Shown: positions 25,653-36,006, counted from the first letter of the stretch. The stretch: DNA of 64,000 nt from Arcobacter nitrofigilis DSM 7299 (GCF_000092245.1 NC_014166.1:1798001-1862000); one strand, 5' to 3'. Numbers and translations are program-made. Notes: a model not told the origin generated them from the letters alone.

Positions 25653-26903
25653 TTATTCACCTAATAATTTACTTTCATCAATAGTTTTTTTGGCTTTTAC
25701 ACCAAGTTCTTCAAACTCTTGTGCACGTCTAAGAAGATTTCCTCTTCCAACACTTAACTTATTGATAGCTTCATCATAAGATTTTTTACTTCTATCAATA
25801 TGAATCCCTATATTTTCTATATCTTTTACAAAAGAAGCAAACTTATCATATAAATCGGCTGCCTTTTTTGAGATTATCAAAGCATTTTCATTTTGATGCT
25901 CATATCTCCATATATTCTCAATAGTTCGTAAAGTCACAAACAAAGTTGAAGGAGATACAAGCATAATATTATTCTCAAAAGCTACTTTAAAAAGATTGCT
26001 ATCTTTTGAAGCTGCAAGCATAAAAGCTCCCTCAATAGGAATAAAAAGCAAAACAAAATCTAAAGTTTTCAAATCACTTATTTCATCATAATTTTTAGAA
26101 CTAAGTCCTTTGATATGTGCATAAATAGATTTTATCAACTCTTTTGCATATCTTTGTTTTTCTATCTCTTCTTCACTCTCCACATAATTTGTATATGCAA
26201 GAAGTGAGACTTTAGAGTCGATTATTACATCTTTATTTTGTGGAAGATGTACAATAACATCTGGTCTTAATCTTTTTCCATCTTCTGAAGTGAAACTTCC
26301 TTGTGTTGAGTACTCTATTCCTTCTCTAAGCCCTGTTTGTTCTAAAATCTTAGATAAAATCATCTCACCCCAATCACCTTGGGTTTTGTTTTCTCCTTTT
26401 AATGCTTTAGTTAGATTAACTGCATCTTGAGAAATCTGATTATTCAAATCCTTTAGATTTTTAATCTCTGTTAATAAAGTAACCCTTTGTTTAGTCTCAT
26501 CATTATAAATATCATTTACCCTCTTCCCAAAACTATTAAGTTGTTCTTTAAAGGGACTTAGTACTTGATTTAGATTCAAAGATGACTTTTTGGAATTCTC
26601 TTCAAAAAGTTTATTTGCTAAAGATTCAAATTCTAATTTCATTTGCTTTTTAGAATCTTCCAAAAGCTGAAGTTTTTCATCATAAGACTCTATTCTTACC
26701 CTAAATTCACTACTCATAGCCTTTTTAGACTCTTCATATCTAATCTTTTCAAACTCTAGTCTTTGAAATATCTCTTTTTGCATAGATTCTTTTTCATAAA
26801 CTAAAGTTGATAATCTCTTTTCATAAACTAATCGCACAACAATGTATGTGATTAGTATTGATATTAAAATTACACCTAAAAAGATTAGAATCTCATTAGA
26901 CAT
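25653..26903 (-). CDS. rmuC: DNA recombination protein RmuC
   Basis: The 416-residue product has an N-terminal membrane helix (about residues 4-25), a long coiled coil (about 30-150) and the RmuC nuclease-like core with GDWGEMILSKILE and the metal-site strand DVIVHLPQNKDVIIDSKV. RmuC limits inversion of short repeats. It overlaps the M48 protease gene by 8 bp and directly abuts the permease gene. Confidence 0.92.
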   Translation of the reverse strand: MSNEILIFLGVILISILITYIVVRLVYEKRLSTLVYEKESMQKEIFQRLEFEKIRYEESKKAMSSEFRVRIESYDEKLQLLEDSKKQMKLEFESLANKLFEENSKKSSLNLNQVLSPFKEQLNSFGKRVNDIYNDETKQRVTLLTEIKNLKDLNNQISQDAVNLTKALKGENKTQGDWGEMILSKILEQTGLREGIEYSTQGSFTSEDGKRLRPDVIVHLPQNKDVIIDSKVSLLAYTNYVESEEEIEKQRYAKELIKSIYAHIKGLSSKNYDEISDLKTLDFVLLFIPIEGAFMLAASKDSNLFKVAFENNIMLVSPSTLFVTLRTIENIWRYEHQNENALIISKKAADLYDKFASFVKDIENIGIHIDRSKKSYDEAINKLSVGRGNLLRRAQEFEELGVKAKKTIDESKLLGE

Positions 26904-28143
26904 TTAAATTAAACTCATCTTTTAAAGCACTTTGGCTGTCGGAGTGTACATCATAACCTAACTCTTTAAATCTCTCTACCAATGGTGGATGAGAATAATA
27001 AAAGAAAATATATAATGGATGAGATAAAGGAAATGATTTATTCTCGTTTGCAAGTTTTAATAAAGCACTTACCAAATCCTCTTTTGTCTGAAGGTTTGAA
27101 CCAAACTCATCTGCTGCATATTCATTATGTCTAGAAATCAAAGACATCAAAGGCATAAGGAAAAACGAAAGTATAGGTGAAAACATCAAAAATACTGTAA
27201 TAATCGCATATGGTTCATTTGAAATATTAAGACCTAAAAAGATTTCATCTCCAAGATTTCCAAATATTGCAAAAAATATAAACATAATGAAGCCCATGAT
27301 TCCAATATTTTTCAAAATATCACCATTTTTAAAGTGTCCTAATTCGTGACCTAAAACTGCCAATAATTCATTATGAGAAAGTTTTTCAATCAAAGTATCA
27401 AATAAAACTACCCTTTTAGTACTTCCCAATCCCCCAAAATAAGCATTTAGTCGATTATCTCTTTTACTTGCATCAACTGAAAATACACCAGAACTTTTAA
27501 ATCCTACTTCATTTAGAAGGTTATTGATTTTTTCTTCTAACTCCTTATCTTTCAAAGGTTCAAATTTATCAAACATCTTATCTCTAATCACTGGATAAAG
27601 CATATTTATCAAAATAATCACTGCAAAAATAAAAACAAAGCCCCAAATCCACCACATAGGAAAAGTCTGGATTATAAAAGAAATCGCAGCAATAACAATA
27701 GATCCAAAAACTAAAAATAAAACACCAGTTTTAAGCGTATCCATAATATATAATTTTGTTGTCATATTAGAAAAACCATATTTTTTATTTAATTTAAATG
27801 TAGAGTATAAATCAAAAGGTAAGCCTAAAATCCAGTTTATGATAATAAAAGCATCTACAAAAATAATGGCCTTCAACCAAAGTTCTTGAGTAGTAATGAT
27901 TGAATCTAAAAATCCCAATCCAAATTTTATCCATAAAAAGAAGATGACAAAGTCATATAAAGTAGAAAGAATTGCAACTCTTTCTTTTTCAATAGTATAG
28001 TTTGCTGCTGTTTTATATTTATCATCTGAAAGTATTACGGGTTTCAGATTCTTTGCATTTTGTACAAATCCAACTTGCATAAATGAAGTATAAATATTAA
28101 ATAAAAAATAAAAACAATAAGCAATAACAAAAGTTCCTAACAC
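26896..28143 (-). CDS. M48-family (Ste24/CAAX-type) membrane protease
   Basis: The 415-residue product has several membrane helices and the zinc motif HELGH in LAVLGHELGHFKNGD (about residue 266), with a downstream glutamate ligand in HNEYAADEFG. An N-terminal CAAX-protease region (IDSIITTQELWLKAI and FGFSNMTTKLYIMDTLK) marks the Ste24 type. It cleaves membrane proteins for quality control. It is the first gene of a run with rmuC, the permease and the MltR-like gene. Confidence 0.9.
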   Translation of the reverse strand: MLGTFVIAYCFYFLFNIYTSFMQVGFVQNAKNLKPVILSDDKYKTAANYTIEKERVAILSTLYDFVIFFLWIKFGLGFLDSIITTQELWLKAIIFVDAFIIINWILGLPFDLYSTFKLNKKYGFSNMTTKLYIMDTLKTGVLFLVFGSIVIAAISFIIQTFPMWWIWGFVFIFAVIILINMLYPVIRDKMFDKFEPLKDKELEEKINNLLNEVGFKSSGVFSVDASKRDNRLNAYFGGLGSTKRVVLFDTLIEKLSHNELLAVLGHELGHFKNGDILKNIGIMGFIMFIFFAIFGNLGDEIFLGLNISNEPYAIITVFLMFSPILSFFLMPLMSLISRHNEYAADEFGSNLQTKEDLVSALLKLANENKSFPLSHPLYIFFYYSHPPLVERFKELGYDVHSDSQSALKDEFNLNV

Positions 28144-28214
28144 AAAATATCCTTTTATAATTTTAGATATTTTATCTACTTGTAACTTGCATAGTAGTAA
28201 AAAAAATATAGTAG

Positions 28215-28694
28215 TTAATAATTTTTTTCCAAGCTATTAAATATCTCATTTATTTGATTAATATCTTTGTGTTCATCAGTCATATAAATAATTTCTAAAT
28301 TGTCTCCAAAAGACTCTTTTGTCCAATTTGCACTTCCAAAAACTGCTATACTTTTATCAAACAGTGCCAGCTTTAAATGATTCTTTTTCTCTAATACTTT
28401 GTATTTAATACCATTATTTTTTACTAAGTTATTGATTTTATCACTTTTCTTAAATTTAGATTTATCTAGATACAAACTTATAATAACTCCTCTTTTTGAA
28501 GCTCTTTTTAAGCTATCAATAAGTTTATTATACGACAAGTTATACATAGAAATATCTATTGAACTCTTTGCATTATCTATTAATAAAACAATTTTTTCAC
28601 TTGCTATTTTTGCATCTTTAGGTAAAAAATAAATTTTACTACTAGCAAAACTAGAAGAAAAAAGAAGAAATAAAACTAAAAATATCTTACTCAT
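28215..28694 (-). CDS. Secreted phospholipase-D-family (Nuc-like) protein
   Basis: From the chosen ATG at 28694 the 159-residue product starts with a clean signal peptide (MSKIFLVLFLLFSSSFA). An in-frame upstream ATG at 28718 would add eight residues before it. A single HKD motif is present (HLKLALFD with following GSANWT), as in the dimeric Nuc nuclease subgroup. It would cleave phosphodiester bonds, probably DNA, in the periplasm or outside. The start overlaps the thioesterase gene end by 8 bp. Confidence 0.85.
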   Translation of the reverse strand: MSKIFLVLFLLFSSSFASSKIYFLPKDAKIASEKIVLLIDNAKSSIDISMYNLSYNKLIDSLKRASKRGVIISLYLDKSKFKKSDKINNLVKNNGIKYKVLEKKNHLKLALFDKSIAVFGSANWTKESFGDNLEIIYMTDEHKDINQINEIFNSLEKNY

Positions 28695-29055
28695 TTTTAA
28701 ATACCTCATACATTTCATTTGGAATTTTTGATGGCTTTTTATTTTTTAAATATACAACTTTTACATTCATCTCAAATATAACTTTCTCATCTCTTATTAT
28801 CTCTTGGTGTAAAGTTAATGATACAGCTTTTTTTTCAATAAGTTTAGTTTTTATAAAAAGTTCATCTCCAAAAACTGCTGGACTTATATAGTTTGCTTCA
28901 AGTGATTTCACTACAAAAAACTCACTCTCTTGATGGGGAGTTAATCCCTTTTGAAAAAACAACTCACTTCTAGCTCTTTCACAAAAGCTTAAATAATTTG
29001 AATGATAAACAACTCCACCGCAATCTGTATCTTCGTAATATACTCGTATTTTCAA
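28687..29055 (-). CDS. YbgC/FadM-family acyl-CoA thioesterase
   Basis: The 122-residue product is a single hot-dog domain opening with YYEDTDCGGVVYHSNYLSFC. Asp11 and His18 fit the catalytic Asp and His of the YbgC group, and FCERARSE continues the family signature. It hydrolyses short acyl-CoA or acyl-ACP thioesters in the cytoplasm. In many genomes it belongs with tol-pal, but here it is paired with a PLD-family gene. Confidence 0.88.
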   Translation of the reverse strand: MKIRVYYEDTDCGGVVYHSNYLSFCERARSELFFQKGLTPHQESEFFVVKSLEANYISPAVFGDELFIKTKLIEKKAVSLTLHQEIIRDEKVIFEMNVKVVYLKNKKPSKIPNEMYEVFKNE

Positions 29056-29118
29056 GATAATATTCCTTATTTTGGTATTTGTAGATTTTTTAAAATGTTA
29101 GATTGTCCAAAAACATGA

Positions 29119-29598
29119 CTAAAGTGAGATGAACATCCAACCATTTTTGTTAAGTTTACTAAAGTTTAATTCTTGATAAATTTCTCTTAAATCATCATTA
29201 TCAGGTAAAAGTACAATATATTTTAATCCTACCTTTTCTTGAATCTCTTTAGCGATTGAAATTGATAATTCAATTAAATATTCAGATGCTTTAACATTAT
29301 CTAATTCTTTAATAACTTTACCTCGATAATTCTTGTCGACAAGTAAAAAGTCAATTTGAAGAGAGGGAAACTCTTCAATAGCTGTTACAGACAAAGAAAC
29401 TAATCCTATTTCTTTATCATCTATACATAATACGTATAGAACTGATTTAGATTTTTCAACTCTTTTACAAATGTCCTCAATAAAAAGTTTTTCCCTATTC
29501 TTTTGTTCAAATGAATCTGTAAGTTCTATTGATGAAGTTATTTTTTGAAATAATGGATAAGGATAGTCTTGATGATGGTGTTTTTTTATCTTAACCAA
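29119..29598 (-). CDS. GNAT-family acetyltransferase
   Basis: The 159-residue product has the GNAT core. Strand VLCIDDKEIGLVSLSV is followed by LQIDFLLVDKNYRGKVI, where the acetyl-CoA pyrophosphate loop would be, and by YIVLLPDNDDLREIYQELNFSKL typical of the C-terminal half. The loop is less glycine-rich than usual. It appears to start at a TTG seven bases after the stop of a 48-codon ORF, so it probably depends on coupled translation. Its substrate is unknown. Confidence 0.75.
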   Translation of the reverse strand: MVKIKKHHHQDYPYPLFQKITSSIELTDSFEQKNREKLFIEDICKRVEKSKSVLYVLCIDDKEIGLVSLSVTAIEEFPSLQIDFLLVDKNYRGKVIKELDNVKASEYLIELSISIAKEIQEKVGLKYIVLLPDNDDLREIYQELNFSKLNKNGWMFISL

Positions 29599-29605
29599 AT
29601 TAATT

Positions 29606-29752
29606 CTATACTATGTTATATTTTCGTGATGTAGCTTTTTGAATAAGTTTTTCATTAACAGGAGTACTAATTAATTTCTTTCTATCTTCTGCAGAAAGCT
29701 TTTTAGGAGGAACAATAGTAATAACTTTGTTGTTTTTTATTGCTAACGCCAT
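29606..29752 (-). CDS. 48-residue protein upstream of the GNAT gene
   Basis: This short frame has an ATG at 29752 preceded by AAAAGGTTTATAA, a good ribosome site, and ends in TAG at 29606-29608. The product begins MALAIKNNKVITIVPPKKLS and is basic and Lys-rich. A short N-terminal strand-like stretch (KVITIVPP) is followed by a helix-prone segment. No family is recognised. Coupling to an acetyltransferase gene resembles small-regulator-plus-GNAT pairs, but this is only a suggestion. Confidence 0.55.
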   Translation of the reverse strand: MALAIKNNKVITIVPPKKLSAEDRKKLISTPVNEKLIQKATSRKYNIV

Positions 29753-29860
29753 TTATAAACCTTTTAATTTATTGTGAATTATATCACAAATTGAATATTT
29801 TTCCAACTTTGTCTATTTTCTATGTCTAATTTCTTCATCCTCTTTTATAAAAATTACTAC

Positions 29861-31573
29861 TTACTTTTTCTCATCTTTTTCATGGAGTTCTTTGATTGTT
29901 TCATAATCATTTTTTCTAAAGTAAGTTAAGATATCAATTACATCTTCTCTTGTTCTTCCAAGTCCTAATAGGGTCTCTGCTCCTAATCTTAGAGCACCTT
30001 CAGAAGATACTGGCATTGCCCAAGATACTCCATGCTTGACTAAAAGATCTCTTGTTTTCATATTTTTAGTTCTTGAAAGTATACGTAAATATGGGTATTC
30101 ATTTCTGATATGCGAAATGATTTTTGCTGCTGTGTGATGATTTTCAATTGTAAGAATAACTGCTTTTGCCTTTTCTAAGCCTATTCTTGTAATAAAATCC
30201 AAATCACTTAACTCTCCATAATATACAGCTCTTCCCTCTTTTTCACCTATCTCGACTCTTTTTGCATCTATATCAAAAGCTACAAAAGGGATATTTGCAT
30301 AATCAAGCATAGTAGCTGTTAATCTTCCAACTTCTCCATATCCTGCGATAATTACACCTTCCCATTCTGTTTTAGGTACATATGCTGATTTTATTTTTAT
30401 AGGAGATGTATCAAATTTTAGTGCAAGTTTTTCACTTAAATTTACAAGAATTGGGGTTAAGAGCATACTAAAAGAGATAATTGTTATACTTGCAACAAAA
30501 ATTTCATCACTTATCCCCCCAACTGCTTTCATGGCCCCAAATACTACAAAACCAAACTCTCCACTTTGTGCTAAAAGAAAAGATACTGATATAGCAGTTG
30601 AGCGTTTATATCCCATAAAAATCATAAAAACAAAAAGTGCTACAATTTTTATTGCCATAATAACTACTAAATGTTGTAATAAAACTAAAGGATTATCGAC
30701 CATAGCTTTTAAATCTATAGACATACCAACCGCTACGAAAAACATAGCCATAAGTAGCCCTTTATAAGGCTCAACATATGCTCTAATTTGGTAATGATAT
30801 TTAGAGTTCGATAAAATCATCCCCATAATAAATGCGCCAAGAGACATAGAAAGACCAGAATGTTCCATTAGCCAAGCTGCAAATACTACAGCTGCTATGA
30901 CAAAAAAGAAAAAAGCATCTTTATTTTGATGCTTTGCCAAATAATCTAATAACTTTGGTACAACATATTTACCCAATAAAATTAAAGCTGCAATTGAAGC
31001 AATTGCAATCAATACTTCTATCCAAATTGATTCGGCTGATGTCACTTGATTTACTGCTACAATTGGAACTAAAGCTAAAAGGGGAACTACTGCTAAATCT
31101 TGCATTAATAAAATGGAAAAGCTAGTTTGTCCTTCTGGAGTATGAGTTATCCCTTTGTCTTGTAATATTTGCATTACAAAAGCTGTTGAAGAAAGTGCAA
31201 AAGTGGGAGCAATAAGTAAAGCTATTTGCCAAGATTTTGCATAAAATACAGTATACAAAAATATAAAAAAACCTGAAAATACTATTTGTGCACTTCCTAG
31301 TCCAAAAACCTCTTTTCTCATACTCCAAAGTTTTTTAGGCTGCATTTCTAAACCAATAACAAAAAGTAAAAGTACTACTCCAAATTCTGCAATATTTCGA
31401 ACTGAACTTACTTCTTTTGTCAAAATTGGTCCATATGAGAAAGGACCAACTATTATACCAGCTATTAATAAGCCTAAAATACTACCAAGCCCTAGTCTCT
31501 TGGACAAAGTTACTAAAATTGCTACTATAGTAAAAAGATATAGAAGTGAGCCTAATAAATGACCATTTGACAT
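29861..31573 (-). CDS. CPA2-family monovalent cation:proton antiporter, KefB/KefC-like
   Basis: The 570-residue product has about twelve membrane helices (residues 5-385) with family segments GLLIAGIIVGPF and SLGAFIMGMILS. A cytoplasmic TrkA-N (RCK) domain at about 405-525 has the nucleotide loop GYGEVGRL. It exchanges K+ or Na+ for protons and is gated by ligand binding to the RCK domain. There is no ancillary KefF/KefG gene next to it, so glutathione gating is not implied. The gene stands alone. Confidence 0.9.
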   Translation of the reverse strand: MSNGHLLGSLLYLFTIVAILVTLSKRLGLGSILGLLIAGIIVGPFSYGPILTKEVSSVRNIAEFGVVLLLFVIGLEMQPKKLWSMRKEVFGLGSAQIVFSGFFIFLYTVFYAKSWQIALLIAPTFALSSTAFVMQILQDKGITHTPEGQTSFSILLMQDLAVVPLLALVPIVAVNQVTSAESIWIEVLIAIASIAALILLGKYVVPKLLDYLAKHQNKDAFFFFVIAAVVFAAWLMEHSGLSMSLGAFIMGMILSNSKYHYQIRAYVEPYKGLLMAMFFVAVGMSIDLKAMVDNPLVLLQHLVVIMAIKIVALFVFMIFMGYKRSTAISVSFLLAQSGEFGFVVFGAMKAVGGISDEIFVASITIISFSMLLTPILVNLSEKLALKFDTSPIKIKSAYVPKTEWEGVIIAGYGEVGRLTATMLDYANIPFVAFDIDAKRVEIGEKEGRAVYYGELSDLDFITRIGLEKAKAVILTIENHHTAAKIISHIRNEYPYLRILSRTKNMKTRDLLVKHGVSWAMPVSSEGALRLGAETLLGLGRTREDVIDILTYFRKNDYETIKELHEKDEKK

Positions 31574-31753
31574 TAACTTCCTTATTAAATTTCTAAATTA
31601 ATTATTTTTATATTGTAAATTGAAGTATTGTATTATAAATAAAATAAGAAAAAGCATTGACTTTTTAGGTATATATTACTTTTTTAATAGTATTACTTAT
31701 AGAAGTTTCCAGTTTCTTAGCGTTTACTTTAAAACAAATAATTAAGGACGTGC

Positions 31754-31759
31754 TATAAT
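31754..31759 (+). promoter_or_regulatory. Extended -10 promoter element of the alcohol dehydrogenase gene
   Basis: TGCTATAAT at 31751-31759 is a consensus -10 box with the TGn extension. It lies 28 bp before the gene start, and AGGAGA follows it at 31778-31783. Confidence 0.6.
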
Positions 31760-31787
31760 ATGTGCTTAATTTTTTATAGGAGATTTT

Positions 31788-32936
31788 ATGGAAGACTTTA
31801 GTTATTGTAATCCTACTCAAGTTGAGTTTGGGAAAGATAAAGAAAAAAATATTGGTGAATATATTATTTCAAAAGATGTTAAAAAAGTATTAATATGTTA
31901 TGGTAGTGAAAGAATAAAAAAAGACGGTTTATTTTACACAGTTATAGAAAGCTTAAAAGAAAAAGGTATTGAATATATTGATTTTGGAGGTATTATTAGC
32001 AACCCTACTTTATCAAAAGTAAAAGAAGGTATAAAACTAGCAAAAGGAAACTCAATAGATGGCGTTTTAGCTGTTGGTGGTGGTTCTGTTCTTGATAGTG
32101 CAAAAGCAATAGCCGTTGGGACTTTATATGATGGTGATATTTGGGATTTTTTTATAAAAAAAGAAGTTATTACAAAAGCTTTGCCTGTATTTGATATCAT
32201 GACATTAGCTGCAACAGGAAGTGAAATGAACTGTTTTGCTGTAATTACAAATGAAGATACAAAAGAAAAATATTCGATTTTTTCTTCACATGTATATCCA
32301 AAAGTATCAGTTATAAATCCGTTACTAATGCAATCAATTTCAAATGAATACTTAGTTTATTCAGCAGCTGATATCATAGCTCATAGTATAGAAGGATATT
32401 TTACAGCAAGTTCTCAGCCAACTTTTTTAAATAGACAAATAGAGTCTATAATTAAAACAGTTATTGATACAACAGAGATTTTAATAAACAATCCAAAAGA
32501 TTATGAAACAAGAGGTGAATTTGCTTGGGCAGCAACAAATGCATTAAATGGTACTACTTTTTTAGGAGCGAGTGGATATACCTTTCCTAATCATATGATT
32601 GAACATACTTTATCTGCACTTCATAATGTACCTCATGGAGCAGGATTATCTGTAGTTATACCAGCTTGGATGAAATGGTATTATAAAAGAAATGAAAACC
32701 AATTTACTAGATTTGCAAAAGAAATTTTTGGTTTACCAACTGCAATTGAAGGCATTGAAGCCTTAGAAAATTGGTTTAATAAAATAGGAACTCCAACAAA
32801 ATTGAGTCAACTAAATATAGAAGAATCAGATTTAGCGAAAATCATAGAAAACACTAATAAAAGGGCAGAACATTTTGGCCTTGGCGATATTTATACAAAA
32901 GAAGCATTAAATAAAATAATGTCAAATGCACTATAA
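31788..32936 (+). CDS. Iron-containing alcohol dehydrogenase (butanol dehydrogenase/YqhD-like)
   Basis: The 382-residue product is a group III dehydrogenase. An N-terminal nucleotide-binding domain carries GGGSVLDSAKAIA near residue 99. An all-helical metal domain carries the ligands Asp and His of AADIIAHSIEGYF and the two His clusters of HMIEHTLSALHNVPHGAG. It reduces aldehydes with NAD(P)H. Length and motifs match the YqhD/BDH branch rather than glycerol dehydrogenase. It is a single gene with its own promoter. Confidence 0.88.
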   Translation: MEDFSYCNPTQVEFGKDKEKNIGEYIISKDVKKVLICYGSERIKKDGLFYTVIESLKEKGIEYIDFGGIISNPTLSKVKEGIKLAKGNSIDGVLAVGGGSVLDSAKAIAVGTLYDGDIWDFFIKKEVITKALPVFDIMTLAATGSEMNCFAVITNEDTKEKYSIFSSHVYPKVSVINPLLMQSISNEYLVYSAADIIAHSIEGYFTASSQPTFLNRQIESIIKTVIDTTEILINNPKDYETRGEFAWAATNALNGTTFLGASGYTFPNHMIEHTLSALHNVPHGAGLSVVIPAWMKWYYKRNENQFTRFAKEIFGLPTAIEGIEALENWFNKIGTPTKLSQLNIEESDLAKIIENTNKRAEHFGLGDIYTKEALNKIMSNAL

Positions 32937-33027
32937 AAAAGGGGAAGGGATAACATTCCTTTCCAAAATTTTCACATAAATACTTTTTATTAAATAGAGT
33001 TAGTAATTTTATTTGAGTTAGATTAGA

Positions 33028-33231
33028 CTATAAGTCTAATTTAATAGTATTGTCTTTTAAGATTTTGTATTTGATACTATTTTCGTGTAATACATTGATG
33101 ATTTTTTTTACTTCATCAACAAGTGAATTAAGATCAGTTTTGAAATAATTACTGATTTGGAAACATTTTTTCGCGTAGCTGTATTTATAGATGTCACAGT
33201 CTAAAAATTCTAAGATTTTTTTGTCTAACAT
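33028..33231 (-). CDS. Small protein of unknown function
   Basis: The 67-residue product (MLDKKILEFLDCDIYKYSYA at its start) is soluble with two Cys residues and a Lys-rich, helix-like central region. It is supported as a gene by the strong ribosome site AAGGAGTTATTC before its ATG. No family is recognised. It lies downstream of the chemoreceptor gene in the same direction, 231 bp away. A short hairpin (ATTAGACT with AGTCTAAT, 33022-33040) overlaps its last codons. Confidence 0.55.
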   Translation of the reverse strand: MLDKKILEFLDCDIYKYSYAKKCFQISNYFKTDLNSLVDEVKKIINVLHENSIKYKILKDNTIKLDL

Positions 33232-33404
33232 GAATAACTCCTTTTTTGATTTTTCTTATTTAATTTTAATACAATTAAAAAAAGAAATCAACTTTTTTAA
33301 TTAAAATTTTAATTAGATTTTGATTTTTGTATTCATATTTGGTTAATAATATAGAGAAATAGTAGCAATTATGTATAAAGGTGTAACTTTCTTACATAAT
33401 TTAA

Positions 33405-33442
33405 CCTTTTATGATATTTTTTATTTATAAATATCAAAAAGG
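33405..33442 (-). terminator. Hairpin after the chemoreceptor gene
   Basis: CCTTTT plus TGATATTT pair with AAATATCA plus AAAAGG across a 9-nt loop, with one bulged base. It begins 21 bp past the chemoreceptor stop codon. There is no strong U-tract, so the terminator reading is moderate. Confidence 0.45.
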
Positions 33443-33462
33443 CTAAATATTATTTTTTAGAT

Positions 33463-36006
33463 TTAATTATTTTTACAGTTTTCTTCTCTTGTAGTATTAA
33501 GTGCTTCAAATACTATACTAATATTATTTTCTAATGATTCAGTTACTTCAAAGATTTCATCATTAGATGCACCTTTAGCATATAAGTCTACTGTTTTTTG
33601 TACAAGTTCATGGACATTTTTATGAGATATTTTTAAATTATCCCAATCTTTCGTTTGGCTAAAAGTAGTATTTTCATGTTCATCAATCCATTTTCCAAGA
33701 TTACATTCATGGTCTGTTTTAACTTTAAAATTATTACCTTTTCTACATTCAGAAAAATTAATATTTTTAAATACTAAGTGATCAGATTTCAATTTATTTA
33801 CATCAAAAATAAGATTTTCATCACAGATTCTTTTACTAGCATTTTTATCAAAACTAGTTCTATTAATAGCATTTTGTAATTGTGAAGCAAGATCTGATGT
33901 TACATTTGACATCTCATTTATAGATGTTGCTAAAGCTGCATTTTGTTGAGTTGCTTGATCTAAAGAGTTAACAGTATCACTTATTTGACTCATTGCTGAT
34001 TCTTGCTCTTTTGTTGCAGTTGCCACATCTTCAATAAGTTCTATTGTATAAGTTATACTTTCATTTAATTGATTATACCCTGTAATCATTTGATTTGAGA
34101 TATCTTTACTTTGACTTGCTTTTAAAGTTGCATCTTCAACTAAAGTTTTTATCTCACGTGCTGCTTCTGCACTTCTTGAAGCTAGATTTCTAACCTCTTG
34201 GGCAACTACTGCAAAGCCTTTTCCTGCCTCTCCTGCAGTTGCTGCTTCAACTGCTGCATTTAGACTTAAAATATTTGTTTGAAAAGCTATTTGGTCAATT
34301 ATAGAAATTGATTCATTAATTGCACTTACTTTAGAACTTAATTCTTCCATTGCAGCAGCTGTTTTATAAGCAAGTTGTTTTCCATTCTCATTTGATTCAC
34401 TTACATTTTTTGTATATTGAGACATTTTAGTTGCTGTTTCACTACTGCTTTGAATAGTTGAAGATATCTCTTGAATAGCAGCTGCTGTTTCTTCTAAAGA
34501 AGCTGCTTGTTCATTTGAAGAAGTACTAAGTTTACTTGATGCACTTGATAATTCAAAAGCACTTGATGTTAATTTATTATTTGCATTATCAATTAAACAC
34601 ATTACCTCATTGATTGTTGATTGAGTTACTTTTATTCCATCAAAAATAGAACTAAGAGTTCCTGTTAATTTTACATCTGGTATTTTTGAATCATAATTTG
34701 CATGTGAAAGGTCAATCAAAACATCAGAAACCATCAATAAATTAGTTTGAAATACACCAATCATTGAGTTTACTTCATCTACAAGTTTATTAACTGATGT
34801 TGAGTGAGCTTTTGTTAATACTCTCTCATTTAATAAACCTCTATTAACTTTTTCGATGATTAAATTAGTTTCATCGATTACTTTAATATCAAGTTTGTTA
34901 CCCCTATCTAAATCGTCTAAATAGTCATTAAAACTAGTTACAACACTTCCAATTTCATCATTTGATTTAACTTCTATTCTTGTTGTTTCATTTGTTGTAT
35001 GATTAACTAAACTATCAATAGAATCTTTTAAATCTTTTATTGGAGATAAAACTGTTCGTCTTAGAGTAAAATAACTTCCAATCATTGATAAAACTAAAGC
35101 TATCAATAATAAAGCTAAAGCTTGCCAAATAATTTCAGAAGCTCCATTTATTGATACATTAACTACATCATGATTTCTACCAAGTAAAGCTATTCCTAAA
35201 TTTTTTCCTTTGAAGTCCTTAATATAAGTAAACGTATAAAAATACTTTGTATCTTCAGAATAACCATTTTTAAGAAGTTTAGCAAAATCTATATTTTTTG
35301 CATCATTATAAAAATCTTCATTTAAAAACTTTTGAGAAACTATATAATTATCTAGTTTTTTTAGTTTAGAAGTATCAGCAACTGCTAATTTTGAGTCCAT
35401 AAGTAAGATAAAAGCATCCCCATTTTTATCAAAAGATTTTGCAACAGAATTAATTCCTTGCATAAATTCCAAGGAACCAACATGTTCATTATCTTTTGTA
35501 AAAATAGGAACAACTGATCTTATACTTAAACCAGCTTTCCCTACTTCTAGTGTATTTACAACTTTTTTATCTTTATTTACTTCTACAACACTAGCTCTAA
35601 AAGAAGATAAGTCATCTCCAAACTTATTTGGAACCCATGATCTTAAAAAAGACTTATTGTCTTTTGTATGAATGTGTACTTTTATATTTTTAAAAGGTGT
35701 TGATTCTTTCATTCTTTTTGATAGACTTGATAAGGCGTTTATGGCTAGTTCTCGATTATTATCAACAAGTGCTTGTTGGATCATAGAATCATTTGCTATT
35801 GATATTGCATTTGAAATACCAACTTCTAACTTTCCTTCAATTTTTAAGTCAGATGTTTTTCTTAGTTCAGTTATATTTTTATTTATAACATCATTTTTTA
35901 TATAATTTTTCTTTATATCTAAAATAAAGAAACTAACTACAAGCATGAAAATAGCAAGTAGTATAGTCATATATAAAAATTTCTTTGAAATTGTTAAATT
36001 ATTCAT
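33463..36006 (-). CDS. Methyl-accepting chemotaxis protein with Cache sensor and CZB zinc domain
   Basis: The 847-residue product has an N-terminal membrane helix (about 10-28) and a periplasmic double-Cache-like sensor (about 40-280) with [20 protein letters not shown] second helix (about 290-315), a HAMP region and a long signalling coiled coil follow, the latter with the tip [20 protein letters not shown]. The C-terminal CZB domain has DHLVFK, the CNLGKW motif and SHKNVHELV as zinc ligands. CZB-bearing receptors can sense zinc or hypochlorous acid inside the cell, so it may integrate an external ligand with internal zinc or oxidant state. Confidence 0.9.
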   Translation of the reverse strand: MNNLTISKKFLYMTILLAIFMLVVSFFILDIKKNYIKNDVINKNITELRKTSDLKIEGKLEVGISNAISIANDSMIQQALVDNNRELAINALSSLSKRMKESTPFKNIKVHIHTKDNKSFLRSWVPNKFGDDLSSFRASVVEVNKDKKVVNTLEVGKAGLSIRSVVPIFTKDNEHVGSLEFMQGINSVAKSFDKNGDAFILLMDSKLAVADTSKLKKLDNYIVSQKFLNEDFYNDAKNIDFAKLLKNGYSEDTKYFYTFTYIKDFKGKNLGIALLGRNHDVVNVSINGASEIIWQALALLLIALVLSMIGSYFTLRRTVLSPIKDLKDSIDSLVNHTTNETTRIEVKSNDEIGSVVTSFNDYLDDLDRGNKLDIKVIDETNLIIEKVNRGLLNERVLTKAHSTSVNKLVDEVNSMIGVFQTNLLMVSDVLIDLSHANYDSKIPDVKLTGTLSSIFDGIKVTQSTINEVMCLIDNANNKLTSSAFELSSASSKLSTSSNEQAASLEETAAAIQEISSTIQSSSETATKMSQYTKNVSESNENGKQLAYKTAAAMEELSSKVSAINESISIIDQIAFQTNILSLNAAVEAATAGEAGKGFAVVAQEVRNLASRSAEAAREIKTLVEDATLKASQSKDISNQMITGYNQLNESITYTIELIEDVATATKEQESAMSQISDTVNSLDQATQQNAALATSINEMSNVTSDLASQLQNAINRTSFDKNASKRICDENLIFDVNKLKSDHLVFKNINFSECRKGNNFKVKTDHECNLGKWIDEHENTTFSQTKDWDNLKISHKNVHELVQKTVDLYAKGASNDEIFEVTESLENNISIVFEALNTTREENCKNN

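Noticed and set aside
32937-32975. Terminator after the alcohol dehydrogenase gene
   Set aside because: GGGGAAGGGA and TTCCTTTCC pair only with several G-T pairs, and no clean stem and U-tract is present.
33298-33315. 18-bp perfect palindrome TAATTAAAATTTTAATTA
   Set aside because: It is made only of A and T in a very AT-rich gap, so it is expected by chance and has no flanking promoter logic.
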